This document shows positions 52,124 through 64,000 of a DNA stretch of 64,000 nt, one piece after another; the first letter of the stretch is position 1; the number at the start of each line of letters is the position of its first letter. A program made the translations under genes and the position numbers. Under the pieces are notes generated by a model. It did not search any database. It worked only from the letters and a program-made list of their open reading frames with translations, and was not told where the DNA came from. The DNA comes from Halorubrum trapanicum (GTDB taxonomy: Archaea; Halobacteriota; Halobacteria; Halobacteriales; Haloferacaceae). Location: contig NZ_AP017569.1 in NCBI RefSeq assembly GCF_002355655.1, positions 124,001 to 188,000 on the forward strand. Direction: 5' to 3'.

Positions 52124-52529
52124 TTTATAAGTTGACGCTCACAGATCGACGGCGAACACCGCCAAAGCCCCAGTCGCGAGGCGGGCGCACGCTCGCTGCG
52201 CTCCTCACTCAGTCGCTCGCGCTGCTCGCTCTTTCGCTGCGGTGCTTACTTCGCCTGCGCCCGCCTCGCGACTGCCCCTTTGAGTCCCACCCGACCGCAC
52301 AGCACCACCGGAAGACGGTCCTGCTCGCTCACTGCGTTCGCTGCGCGGGCTGCGACTTCCGTACTCCCGCTCGCTCCCTCCGGTCGCTCGCGGGACCGCA
52401 GCCTCACACCTCCCCAGCCTCGTCAGTCGCCTCCGCTTCGCTCCGGCGACTGACTCCCTCGCGCGGTGCTGTTCGCGCCCTTCGGGCGCTCACAGGCACG
52501 CGCCGACCGCACCGCTCGTTTATAAATAA
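52124..52529 (+). repeat. Long structured intergenic element, copy D
   Basis: Copy D has a 19-bp perfect arm pair (52171-52189 with 52256-52274), then TGCCCCTTTGAGTCCC. An extra palindromic insertion follows, then TCAGTCGCC/GGCGACTGA (52423-52431 with 52445-52453) with a 13-base loop TCCGCTTCGCTCC, and a terminal stem capped by GCGCCC-TTC-GGGCGC. TTTATAA boxes stand at both edges (52124 and 52519). It fills most of the 670-base gap before mch. Confidence 0.87.
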
Positions 52530-52625
52530 CTGAACGCGAGACGCGTTCGATTTTACGTGGTCCGGAACCCCGGCCTGCGAGGCGAACAGCCAAACCCCTT
52601 AAACGGGGAGCGAGTACCCTCGCCC

Positions 52626-53564
52626 ATGGAAAGCATCAACCGGACCGCGATCGAGCTGGTCGACGAGGCGCTCGACTTCGCCGGCGAGCTGGACGTCGTC
52701 GGCTACGAGCTGGACAACGGCGCCACCGTCGTCGACTTCGGGGTCGACGCGGCCGGCGGCGTCGAGGCGGGACTGCTGCTCGCGGAGATCCAGACCGCCG
52801 GGCTGGCGAACCTCCAGACCCGGATGGGCGAGCTCGCGGGCGCGCCGCGCCAGCACGTCGAGCTGTCGACCGACCACCCCGCCGTGGCGCTGCTCTGCTC
52901 GCAGAAGGCCGGCTGGGAGCTGACGACCGAGGGCGGCTTCGAGGGGCTCGGCTCCGGGCCGGCCCGCGCGCTCGTCGGCCGCGAGACCGAGTTCGAGCGC
53001 GTCGGCTACTACGACTCCTCCGAGTTCGCCACGCTGGCGATCGAGTCGACCGAGCTGCCCGACGAGGAGGTGGCCGAGCAGGTCGCCGACATGGCCGAGG
53101 TCGACGCCGACGGCGTGTTCCTCCCGACGTTCGCCACCGGCTCGACCGCCGGCTCCGTCACCACCGCGGCCCGCGCCGCCGAGCTCGCCGTCTTCCGCCT
53201 GCTGGAGGTCGGCTACGAGCCCACCGACGTGCTCCACGCCTCGGGCTCCGCGCCGCTCGCGCCCGCGACCCGCGACGAGACCGAGGCGATGGGCCGCACC
53301 AACGACGCCCTCGCGTACGGCGGCGAGGTCCACCTACAGGTCGCGCGCGACGACGACCGCTTCGACGAGATCGTCTCGACCGCCAGCGAGGAGTACGGCA
53401 CCCCCTTCGTCGAGGTGTTCGAGGACGCCGACTGGGACTTCTACGATGTCCCCGAGAGCGTGTTCGCTCCCGCGCAGGTCACCGTCGACGTCGTCGACGG
53501 CCCCGTCTACACCGTCGGCGAGACCGACGAGGAACTGCTCGCGGAGTCGTTCGGCTACCGCTGA
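52626..53564 (+). CDS. mch: Methenyltetrahydromethanopterin cyclohydrolase
   Basis: This 312-residue enzyme interconverts methenyl and formyl one-carbon pterins. It starts INRTAIELVDEALDFAGELD and has GVEAGLLLAEIQTAGLANLQ, VELSTDHPAVALLCSQKAGW, LGSGPARALVG and HASGSAPLAPATRDE, as in methanogen Mch. In haloarchaea, which are not methanogens, it would serve folate-type C1 metabolism. CCCTTAAACGG (52597-52607) is a plausible TATA box about 20-30 bases upstream. Confidence 0.92.
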   Translation: MESINRTAIELVDEALDFAGELDVVGYELDNGATVVDFGVDAAGGVEAGLLLAEIQTAGLANLQTRMGELAGAPRQHVELSTDHPAVALLCSQKAGWELTTEGGFEGLGSGPARALVGRETEFERVGYYDSSEFATLAIESTELPDEEVAEQVADMAEVDADGVFLPTFATGSTAGSVTTAARAAELAVFRLLEVGYEPTDVLHASGSAPLAPATRDETEAMGRTNDALAYGGEVHLQVARDDDRFDEIVSTASEEYGTPFVEVFEDADWDFYDVPESVFAPAQVTVDVVDGPVYTVGETDEELLAESFGYR

Positions 53565-53591
53565 CCGCCGCGTAACCCCTCTCACGCTCCC

Positions 53592-54122
53592 GTGCGACTC
53601 AAACCCGTCCCCGACCCCCCGGCCGATCTCGACGAACTCCGCGAGTACCAGCGCGCGGTGCCGCTCGTCCCGGGCGACACCGACGACTGCTGCGCCCGGC
53701 TCCGCCGACGCCGCGACCTCCCGGACCGGCAGACTGCGAACGACTGGCTCGCGTTCCTGCGCGCGCTCGGCCTCGTCGAGGAGACCGCTCGGGGGTTCGT
53801 CCGCGCGGACGCCGAGCCGACCCCCGAGCGCGTCCGCGAGGGGCTCCGCGACGGCGTCCTCCTCGTCCCGGAGGCGCTCGCGGCGCTGCGGGAGGTCTCG
53901 CTCGACGACCCGCTTACTCCGGACGATCTCTTCGCGGCCACCCGCGACCGGGTCCCGCGCCACGAGCGGGCCCGGAACCCCGACTGGGAGGCCGCGTGGC
54001 GCGACCGCGCGGCCCGGCTGCTGGGGTGGCTCGCGCTCGTCGACCTCGCGGCCCCGGTCGGCGGCGACGCGGATCCGGCCGCCGCCGCCGACGTCGGCTA
54101 CGTCGCCGGCGACGCGCTCTGA
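53592..54122 (+). CDS. Conserved haloarchaeal protein, function unknown
   Basis: This 176-residue acidic, Leu/Arg-rich protein begins with GTG (RLKPVPDPPADLDELREYQR). It has a Cys pair (DTDDCCARLRRRR), then helical segments NDWLAFLRALGLVEET and GVLLVPEALAALREVSLD that could be a winged-helix remnant. No family is assigned. It lies 27 bases after mch in the same direction and may share its transcript. Confidence 0.7.
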   Translation: MRLKPVPDPPADLDELREYQRAVPLVPGDTDDCCARLRRRRDLPDRQTANDWLAFLRALGLVEETARGFVRADAEPTPERVREGLRDGVLLVPEALAALREVSLDDPLTPDDLFAATRDRVPRHERARNPDWEAAWRDRAARLLGWLALVDLAAPVGGDADPAAAADVGYVAGDAL

Positions 54123-54199
54123 CCGGGCCGTCGGCTTCGCCGCGACCGTCTCGCCGCCCCCGCAACAAGCCTTTTACTCGCCGCCGGAGAGGGAGTCGC

Positions 54200-55393
54200 A
54201 TGGGACGCTTCGACGGGCGCACGGTCCGCTACGAGCCGACGAGCGTCAAAGACCTGCTCGTCGAGATGAAAGACACCGCGGAGCTGCTGATCGACCTCTC
54301 GTACTCGGCGGTCCTCCACGGGAGCCCGACGGTCGCGCACGAGGTCGTCGAGCTCGAACACCGGATGGACGTGCTCCAGATGCGCGCCCGGATGAGCCTG
54401 ATGCTCGCGGCGCGGAACCCGAACGAGGCGGAGACGCTCGCGCCCGTCCTCGGCGTCATCGCCGCCGCCGACAAGGTCGCCGACGCCGCGGGCGACATCG
54501 CCAAGATCGTCACCGAGGAGATCGGCCTCCCCGACTCGATGCGGGGCGCGCTCTCGGCGGGCGTCGAGACGCTCGTCCGCGGGACGGTGGCCGCCGACTC
54601 CGCGTACGCCGGCCGGACGCTCGACGACATCGACCTCGAATCCGTGACCGGCGTCCGCGTCATCGCGGTCCGGCGCGACGAGGACTGGATCCTCAACCCC
54701 GGACCGACGACCCGGCTGAAGCCGGGCGACGTGACGCTGCTGCGCGGCCCCGAGACGGGCGTCGCGGACGTCTACCCCGAACTGAGCGGTGAGCCGTTCG
54801 AACCCGACCCGCCCGCGGAGCCCGCGATCGACGACCTCGAACGCGCGGTCGACTCGATCGTGTTGATGAAGAACCTCTCGGAGCTCGCGGTCGACCTCGC
54901 GTACGGCTCGGTCCTCTTCGACAACGAGGAGCTGGCCGAGGAGGTGAACAACTTGGAGATCGAGGTGGACGCGCTCCAGTCGCGCTTCGAGGCGTGGACG
55001 CTCCGGGCGGCGGCGGAGGCCGACGACCCGGTGTCGCTGCGCGGGCTCATCCACCTCGGCGTCGCGACAGAGGAGATCTCCGACGCCGCGCTCGCGATCA
55101 CCGAGGGGGTCCGCCGCGACCTCGACGTCCACCCGGTCGTCGAGATGGCGGTCCAGGAGTCCGACGAGATCATCACCCGGACCGTCGTCGCCGAGGGCAG
55201 CGACCTCGACGGGACGGCGGTCGCCGACGGCGTGCCCGCGACGGACATCTCGACGAGCGTCCTCGCGATCCGGCGCGCGGACGACGAGTGGCTGGTCGGC
55301 CCGGACATCGACACCACCCTCCGGGGCGGCGACGTGATCATCTCGAAGGGGACCCGGACCTCCGCCGAGGAGTTCGATGCCCTCGCGGCGTGA
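54200..55393 (+). CDS. PhoU/TrkA-C domain protein, potassium-channel regulator-like
   Basis: This 397-residue protein is an internal duplication: each half has a PhoU-like helical hairpin (SVKDLLVEMKDTAELLIDLS; SIVLMKNLSELAVDLAYGSV) and a TrkA-C domain (SVTGVRVIAVRRDEDWILNP with KPGDVTLLRGPE; TSVLAIRRADDEWLVGP with RGGDVIISKGT). It has no membrane segment. Such proteins are often called potassium channel family proteins and may gate K+ or Mg2+ transport; K+ balance is vital in these organisms. Its last 17 bases overlap the next gene start. Confidence 0.85.
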   Translation: MGRFDGRTVRYEPTSVKDLLVEMKDTAELLIDLSYSAVLHGSPTVAHEVVELEHRMDVLQMRARMSLMLAARNPNEAETLAPVLGVIAAADKVADAAGDIAKIVTEEIGLPDSMRGALSAGVETLVRGTVAADSAYAGRTLDDIDLESVTGVRVIAVRRDEDWILNPGPTTRLKPGDVTLLRGPETGVADVYPELSGEPFEPDPPAEPAIDDLERAVDSIVLMKNLSELAVDLAYGSVLFDNEELAEEVNNLEIEVDALQSRFEAWTLRAAAEADDPVSLRGLIHLGVATEEISDAALAITEGVRRDLDVHPVVEMAVQESDEIITRTVVAEGSDLDGTAVADGVPATDISTSVLAIRRADDEWLVGPDIDTTLRGGDVIISKGTRTSAEEFDALAA

Positions 55394-55799
55394 GGGCGGG
55401 GAGGCGGCGCCGCCCGCGGACGAGGAGGGAGAGGCGGTGGCGCCCGGGGATTCGAACCCCGCCGCCCTCGCCCGGGCCTACTACGACGCGCTCGACGCCG
55501 GCGAGTACGACCGGCTGCGGTCGCTGCTCGCCTCCGACTTCGTCCAGCGCCGCCCCGACCGGACCTTCGAGGGGCGCGACCGCTTCGTCGCGTTCATGCG
55601 CGACGATCGGCCGAACACGGACACAACCCACGCGGTCGACGGCGTCTACCCGGCCGGCCCCGGCGTGGCGGTCCGCGGCCGGCTGCTCGACGCCGACGGC
55701 GAGGTACTGTTCGGGTTCGTCGACGTGTTCTCCGTCGATGAGGACGACGGGCGGTTGACCGCGCTGGAGACGTACGCGGCGGAGTCGTCGGCCGACTGA
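55377..55799 (+). CDS. SnoaL/NTF2-like protein
   Basis: This 140-residue cone-shaped alpha+beta fold has ARAYYDALDAGEYDRLRSLL, FVQRRPDRTFEGRDRFVAFM and VLFGFVDVFSVDEDDGRLTA, typical of the NTF2/SnoaL superfamily, which includes small isomerases and ligand-binding proteins. ATG 55377 overlaps the upstream gene by 17 bases. The first 25 residues are a charged linker; codons in it form a sequence like the T-arm of a tRNA on the opposite strand (55441-55459). Confidence 0.82.
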   Translation: MPSRREGGEAAPPADEEGEAVAPGDSNPAALARAYYDALDAGEYDRLRSLLASDFVQRRPDRTFEGRDRFVAFMRDDRPNTDTTHAVDGVYPAGPGVAVRGRLLDADGEVLFGFVDVFSVDEDDGRLTALETYAAESSAD

Positions 55800-55811
55800 A
55801 CCCCTCCGCGC

Positions 55812-57023
55812 CTACCACGCCGCGCGCAGCACGCCGAGGATCCCGTCCGCGGTCGCGTCGAGGTCGGCCGGCGCGCGCTCCATCGGCGGGTCCTCTGCGA
55901 CGAACTCGGCGATCGCCGGCAGGTCTTCCTCGTCGGTCTCGGGGAGGTCCCGGAGCCGGCTCGGGACGTCGAGCGCGTCGCGGACCTCGGCGACCGCCTC
56001 GACGACGTCCTCGGCGATCACGTCGTCGTCGCGGCCGTCGGTCGGGACCCCCAGTCCGGCCGCCAGCGCCCGGCGGCTCGCGTCCACCTCGTCGAAGAGG
56101 TACGCCAGCGCGTGCGGCGCGACGACGGCGTGGATCGCGCCCTGCTGGACGTCGTAGCGGCGGGCGAACCCGTGGCCGAACGCGTGGATCACGCTGATCT
56201 TGCGGTCGAGTTGGACGAGCAGCGACCCCACCACGGCGCGGTCCGTCGCGTCCTCGCCGCCCGGCCGGTCGCCGACCACGAGCGGGAGGGCGTCCGAGAG
56301 GAGCCGGAGCCCGTGGACGGCCGCCGCGTCGCTCACCGGGTCGGCGTCGCGGGCGTACGGCGTCTCGATCCCCTTGTCGAAGCCGTTCATCGCCGACCCG
56401 GCCAGCACCGACCGCGGGGTCGTCTCGAACAGCGCGGGGTCGGCCACGTCCGCGACCGGCCACGCGCCGCTCCCGCTGACGTTCACCGGCTGGCCGGTCG
56501 GCGACCCGTCGGCCGAGAGGATCTCCAGCGATCCCCCGGTCGAGACGTCCGCGCCGGCGAACGTCGTCGGCACCACGACGAACGGGAAGGCGGGACCGCT
56601 CCCGGGCGCGAGGGCGCCGAGCGCGTCCGGCCCGGCCTCCGCGTCGTCGCGGATCTCCCCGAGATCGCGGCCGTCGGCCGCGAGCAGCGTCGCCTGTCTG
56701 GCGATATCGAGGCTGGCGCCGCCGCCGACCGCGACGAGGGCGTCGGCGCCGATCTCGGCCCGCGCGTCGAGCAGGTCGTAGGCGGTCTCGACCCGCTTGT
56801 CGGGGCTGGTCCCGTCGAAGACGCCGGCGAGGCGGTCGCCGAGGCCCCCCCGGATCGGGTCCATCAGCGCGTCGTTCGCGCCCGTGTTCGAGCCGCAGAC
56901 GACGAGCGCGTCGTCGAGACCGCGCTCGCCGAGCCAGCGGCCGAGGTCGGCGATCCGCCCTCGTCCGTATCGGATCTCGCAGCCGCGGTGGACGTGTTCG
57001 AAGGTGTCCGCGATCGGTAGCAT
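55812..57023 (-). CDS. Iron-containing alcohol dehydrogenase family protein
   Basis: This 403-residue dehydrogenase has an N-terminal NAD-binding part (DALVVCGSNTGANDALMD, AVGGGASLDIARQATLLA, VVVPTTFAGADVSTGGSLEI) and a metal-binding C-terminal part (GSAMNGFDKGIETPYARD, VIHAFGHGFARRYDVQQGAI, HAVVAPHALAYLFDE). Fe or Zn would be bound by the Asp and His residues there. The substrate is unknown; glycerol or short alcohols are possible. ATG 57023 was chosen; an in-frame ATG at 57074 exists. Confidence 0.88.
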   Translation of the reverse strand: MLPIADTFEHVHRGCEIRYGRGRIADLGRWLGERGLDDALVVCGSNTGANDALMDPIRGGLGDRLAGVFDGTSPDKRVETAYDLLDARAEIGADALVAVGGGASLDIARQATLLAADGRDLGEIRDDAEAGPDALGALAPGSGPAFPFVVVPTTFAGADVSTGGSLEILSADGSPTGQPVNVSGSGAWPVADVADPALFETTPRSVLAGSAMNGFDKGIETPYARDADPVSDAAAVHGLRLLSDALPLVVGDRPGGEDATDRAVVGSLLVQLDRKISVIHAFGHGFARRYDVQQGAIHAVVAPHALAYLFDEVDASRRALAAGLGVPTDGRDDDVIAEDVVEAVAEVRDALDVPSRLRDLPETDEEDLPAIAEFVAEDPPMERAPADLDATADGILGVLRAAW

Positions 57024-57179
57024 CGGGATGGGGTACGCGGGGGCGCGGCTTGTAGCTGTGGGAAGGGACCGCATGCTGCGCTTCGTTCACGGGACGAGGC
57101 CCGGCGGCGCGTCGGCTCGGATCGCCGCCGCGTCCGGCGACTGCGGCGACTGCGCTCACGCCCGCGCGCGTGCGCCGGC

Positions 57180-57187
57180 TTTATAAC
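57180..57187 (+). promoter_or_regulatory. TATA box of gyrBA
   Basis: TTTATAAC lies 30-37 bases before ATG 57217, consistent with a near-leaderless gyrB-gyrA transcript. Confidence 0.7.
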
Positions 57188-57210
57188 CCGACGGCGATTA
57201 GCGACGGTAA

Positions 57211-61646
<4,436 letters not shown>

Positions 61647-61732
61647 CGGACCGAGAACCGATTTTCGTTTTCGCGTTTTGCCGCCCTCGCGGCGTGTCCG
61701 GGCTTGAAGTCCCGCCGCGACGAGCGATCGCC

Positions 61733-62116
61733 ATGGAACGACGCAGACTCCTCGCCGTGAGCACCGGCTCGCTCGCAGCCGCGGCCGCCGGCTGTCTCGG
61801 CCTCGGTGAGGCCGACCCCGGCCGACTCGACCTGACGGTCCGCAACGACGGCGACGCCCCCGTCGACGTGGAGGTGGTCGTCGAGGGAGACGACGGGACG
61901 ACGTACGCGGAGGAGTCCGACCGCGTCGACGCCGGCGTCGCTCGGGCGTTCGAGGTCGCCGTGGGGGCGACGGGCCGACACGAGGTAACGGTGACCGGCG
62001 TCGACTGGGAGGGACGACTCGCGTGGGACGCGGACACCTGTCGGCTGTACGACGGGCGGGTCACGGTCGACGGCGAGACCGTCGAGGTCGCGGGCGAGTG
62101 CGCCGACCTGCGATAG
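61733..62116 (+). CDS. Small Tat lipoprotein
   Basis: This 127-residue protein has a Tat-like signal ERRRLLAVSTGSLAAAAAG and lipobox AAGC, followed by a single beta-sandwich-like domain (RLDLTVRNDGDAPVDVEVVV, ESDRVDAGVARAFEVAV, GRHEVTVTGVDWEG). It should be lipid-anchored outside the cell. Function is unknown; such short Tat lipoproteins are common in haloarchaea. Two Cys (DTCRLYDG, GECADL) could form a disulfide. Confidence 0.82.
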   Translation: MERRRLLAVSTGSLAAAAAGCLGLGEADPGRLDLTVRNDGDAPVDVEVVVEGDDGTTYAEESDRVDAGVARAFEVAVGATGRHEVTVTGVDWEGRLAWDADTCRLYDGRVTVDGETVEVAGECADLR

Positions 62117-62164
62117 ATCCTTCAGGAAAATTACTTACTGTCGCCGCGAAAATCACCGGACGAG

Positions 62165-64000
62165 ATGACCGAGTACGAGGGGATAGACGAGGTCGTACAC
62201 GAACCGAGCGAGGCGTTCGCCGAGTCGACGAACGTCGCCGCGTTCATGCGGGAGTACGGGATCGACGACTACGAGGAACTGATCGAGCGCACCACATCGG
62301 CGGTCGACGGCGAGCCCGCGTCCGGCGTCGACTGGTTCTGGGACGAGATCGTCGACTACCTCGACATCGAGTTTTACACGGACTACGACGCGGTCCGGGA
62401 CGGCGCGGAGCGACGCTCCGCGGGCAACCGGACGCAGTCCGGTGACGACTCCGACGGCCCGCAGTTCTCCGACTGGTATCCCGGCGGCGAGATCAACGTC
62501 TCGCACAACGTCGTCGACCGCCACGCCGCGGTCGACTCGCCGAACCGGAACCGCGTCGCGCTGATCTGGGAGGGCGAGCCCGGCGACGTCCGCGAGATCA
62601 CCTTCCACGAGCTCCGCCGGCAGAGCGACCGCGTCGCGAACTACCTGACCGAGACGGGGATCGAGACGGGCGACACCGTCGGCCTGTACATGCCGATGGT
62701 GCCGGAGGTCGTCGCGATCCTCTACGGCTGCCTGAAGGTCGGCGCGATCGCGGTGCCGATCTTCTCCGGGTTCGGGCGCGAGGCGACCGCGACGCGGATC
62801 GACGACGCGGAGCCCTCGGTGCTTTTCACCGGCGACGGGTTCTACCGCCGGGGCGACGAGGTCCGCCTGAAGGCGACCGCGGACGACGCCATCGCTGACG
62901 CGGGGCACGTCGAGGAGGTGGTCGTCTACGATCGACTGGGGACGACGCCCGCGAGCGACGGTGAGGACGGAGCCGACGGGAGCGACGACGCCGACGGGAG
63001 CGACGACGCCGACGCAGACCCCGTCCCGTGGGACGGCGATCGCGACCGGACGTGGGACGAGGCGGTCGGCTCCCAGCCCGCGACGTACGAGACGAAGCAC
63101 CTCCCGAGCGACCAGGAGTCGCTGCTGCTGTACTCCTCGGGCACCACCGGCGAGCCGAAGGGGATCGTCCACACCCACGCGGGCGTCCTCACGCAGTGCG
63201 CCAAGGAGATCCACTTCGGCTTCGACCAGAAGCCGGCGGACCGCTTCTTCTGGGTCTCCGACATCGGCTGGATGATGGGGCCGTGGACGCTGATCGGCAA
63301 CCACGCGTTCGGCGGGACGGTGGTGATGTACGAGGGCGCGCCCGACCACCCCGAGCCGGACCGCTTCTGGGAGATGATCGAGCGACACGGGATCACGCAG
63401 TTCGGCATCTCGCCGACCGCGATCCGCGCGCTCCGCAAGCACGGGGATGAGTGGGTCGAGGGTCACGACCTCTCTTCGCTCAGAATCCTGGGTTCCACCG
63501 GCGAGCCGTGGGACCCCGAGTCGTGGCGCTGGTTCTACGACGCGGTCGGCGGGGGCGAGTGCCCGATAATCAACATCTCCGGCGGCACGGAGATCTGCGG
63601 CTGCTTCCTGATGCCGATGCCGAACCAGCCGCTGAAGCCCTGTACGCTCGGCGGCCCGGGGCTGGGGATGGACATCGACATCGTCGACGAGACCGGTGAG
63701 TCGGTGAAAGAGTCAGGCGAGCGCGGCTATCTCGTCGCGCGCGACTCCTGCCCGTCGATGACGAAGTCGCTGTGGTCGGGCGACGAACGCTACCTCGACG
63801 AGTACTGGTCGACGTGGGAGGATCTCTGGGACCACGGCGACTTCGCGCAGAAGGACGAGGACGGCTTCTGGTTCCTCCACGGCCGCGCCGACGACGCCCT
63901 GAACGTCGCGGGCCGGAAGGTCGGTCCGGCCGAGATCGAGGGCGTCCTCATCGACCACGACGCCGTCAACCAGGCGGCGGCGGTCGGCGTCCCCGACGAC
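62165..64000 (+). CDS. Acetyl-CoA synthetase-like AMP-forming ligase, partial (3' end outside window)
   Basis: The frame is open for 612 codons from ATG 62165 to the window edge. It belongs to the Acs/propionyl-CoA synthetase branch: P-loop LLLYSSGTTGEPKGIVHTHA, WVSDIGWMMGPWTLIGNHAF, LGSTGEPWDPESWRWF, ISGGTEICGCFL and FLHGRADDALNVAGRKVGP. Substrate is probably acetate or a short acid. Two low-complexity insertions occur: one near residue 80 encoded by the paired-hairpin element, and an Asp/Gly/Ser stretch near residues 262-282. The C-terminal lid Lys lies beyond the window. Confidence 0.92.
   Translation, partial: MTEYEGIDEVVHEPSEAFAESTNVAAFMREYGIDDYEELIERTTSAVDGEPASGVDWFWDEIVDYLDIEFYTDYDAVRDGAERRSAGNRTQSGDDSDGPQFSDWYPGGEINVSHNVVDRHAAVDSPNRNRVALIWEGEPGDVREITFHELRRQSDRVANYLTETGIETGDTVGLYMPMVPEVVAILYGCLKVGAIAVPIFSGFGREATATRIDDAEPSVLFTGDGFYRRGDEVRLKATADDAIADAGHVEEVVVYDRLGTTPASDGEDGADGSDDADGSDDADADPVPWDGDRDRTWDEAVGSQPATYETKHLPSDQESLLLYSSGTTGEPKGIVHTHAGVLTQCAKEIHFGFDQKPADRFFWVSDIGWMMGPWTLIGNHAFGGTVVMYEGAPDHPEPDRFWEMIERHGITQFGISPTAIRALRKHGDEWVEGHDLSSLRILGSTGEPWDPESWRWFYDAVGGGECPIINISGGTEICGCFLMPMPNQPLKPCTLGGPGLGMDIDIVDETGESVKESGERGYLVARDSCPSMTKSLWSGDERYLDEYWSTWEDLWDHGDFAQKDEDGFWFLHGRADDALNVAGRKVGPAEIEGVLIDHDAVNQAAAVGVPDD
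62404..62446 (+). repeat. Single paired-hairpin element inside the acetyl-CoA-synthetase-like gene
   Basis: Hairpin one is GCGGAGC-GAC-GCTCCGC (62405-62421; one further C-G pair closes it at 62404/62422). The spacer GGGCA follows, then hairpin two ACCGGAC-GCA-GTCCGGT (62427-62443) and GAC. The layout, stem length, loop length, spacer and reading frame equal those of the kinase repeat although the stems differ. It encodes AERRSAGNRTQSGDD, compared with VEHGSTGSRAEPDD in the kinase. Confidence 0.92.

Noticed and set aside
55436-55520. A complete tRNA gene on the minus strand
   Set aside because: Only the T-arm and a short following stretch fit; there is no matching 5' acceptor, D-arm or anticodon stem upstream.

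Overview
The window is chromosomal DNA from a halophilic archaeon of class Halobacteria, most likely Halorubrum or a close relative (genus is inference). Supporting signs are very high GC, acidic proteins, Tat lipoproteins with Gly/Asp/Ser linkers, TTTATAAA-type TATA boxes about 25-35 bases ahead of apparently leaderless genes, and archaeal genes such as phosphomevalonate decarboxylase, a geranylgeranyl-reductase-family flavoprotein, a TrmB regulator and a methenyl-tetrahydromethanopterin cyclohydrolase. Genes cover most of the sequence. I found no rRNA, complete tRNA, CRISPR array or insertion sequence.

Layout. 0-5.2 kb: end of a photolyase gene, then a sugar ABC transporter operon (ATPase and two permeases, no binding protein) divergent from a GH37 trehalase. 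5.2-16.9 kb: housekeeping (grpE, surE, a hexapeptide acyltransferase, purD, a DUF255 thioredoxin-domain protein, a HAD phosphatase, a GGR-like flavoprotein, a TRAM protein, a gluconate dehydratase and a PHP phosphatase). 17-24.1 kb: a haem peroxidase with a lamin-tail domain, an MFS carrier, MOSC-cysK, a thioredoxin-like protein and a ThuA-like protein. 24.8-35.8 kb: pyrBI, a ferredoxin, mvaD, an orphan Tat-lipoprotein sugar-binding protein, a sulfatase, a TrmB regulator and BolA. 36-50 kb: fumC, an OsmC protein, sucCD, two histidine kinases, a methylthiotransferase, an acyl-CoA ligase and an eIF2B-like isomerase. 50-64 kb: a Tat alpha/beta hydrolase with no visible start codon, mch, a PhoU/TrkA-C protein, an iron alcohol dehydrogenase, gyrB-gyrA and the first 612 codons of an acetyl-CoA-synthetase-like gene.

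Several genes suggest a dispersed sugar module: transporter, trehalase, ThuA-like protein, a binding protein 27 kb from the transporter that shares a promoter motif with it, a nearby TrmB regulator, and gluconate dehydratase of the semi-phosphorylative Entner-Doudoroff pathway. Fumarase and succinyl-CoA ligase provide TCA steps.

The most unusual content is two families of structured repeats. (1) A roughly 310-400 bp intergenic element occurs four times (22166, 24201, 28754, 52124). Each copy has three stem domains whose stem sequences differ between copies while pairing is kept by compensatory changes, and one hairpin keeps its loop in three copies. Most of its edges carry TTTATAA-type boxes. 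(2) A paired-hairpin element (7-bp stem, 3-nt loop, 5-6-nt spacer, 7-bp stem, 3-nt loop) lies in frame inside two unrelated genes: tandemly at the N-box of a histidine kinase (42495-42623) and once near the N-terminus of the acetyl-CoA-synthetase-like gene (62404-62446). Stems covary there too. Also notable are short tandem duplications at or just after stop codons of four genes, and an AT-rich patch in the TOPRIM-coding part of gyrB.
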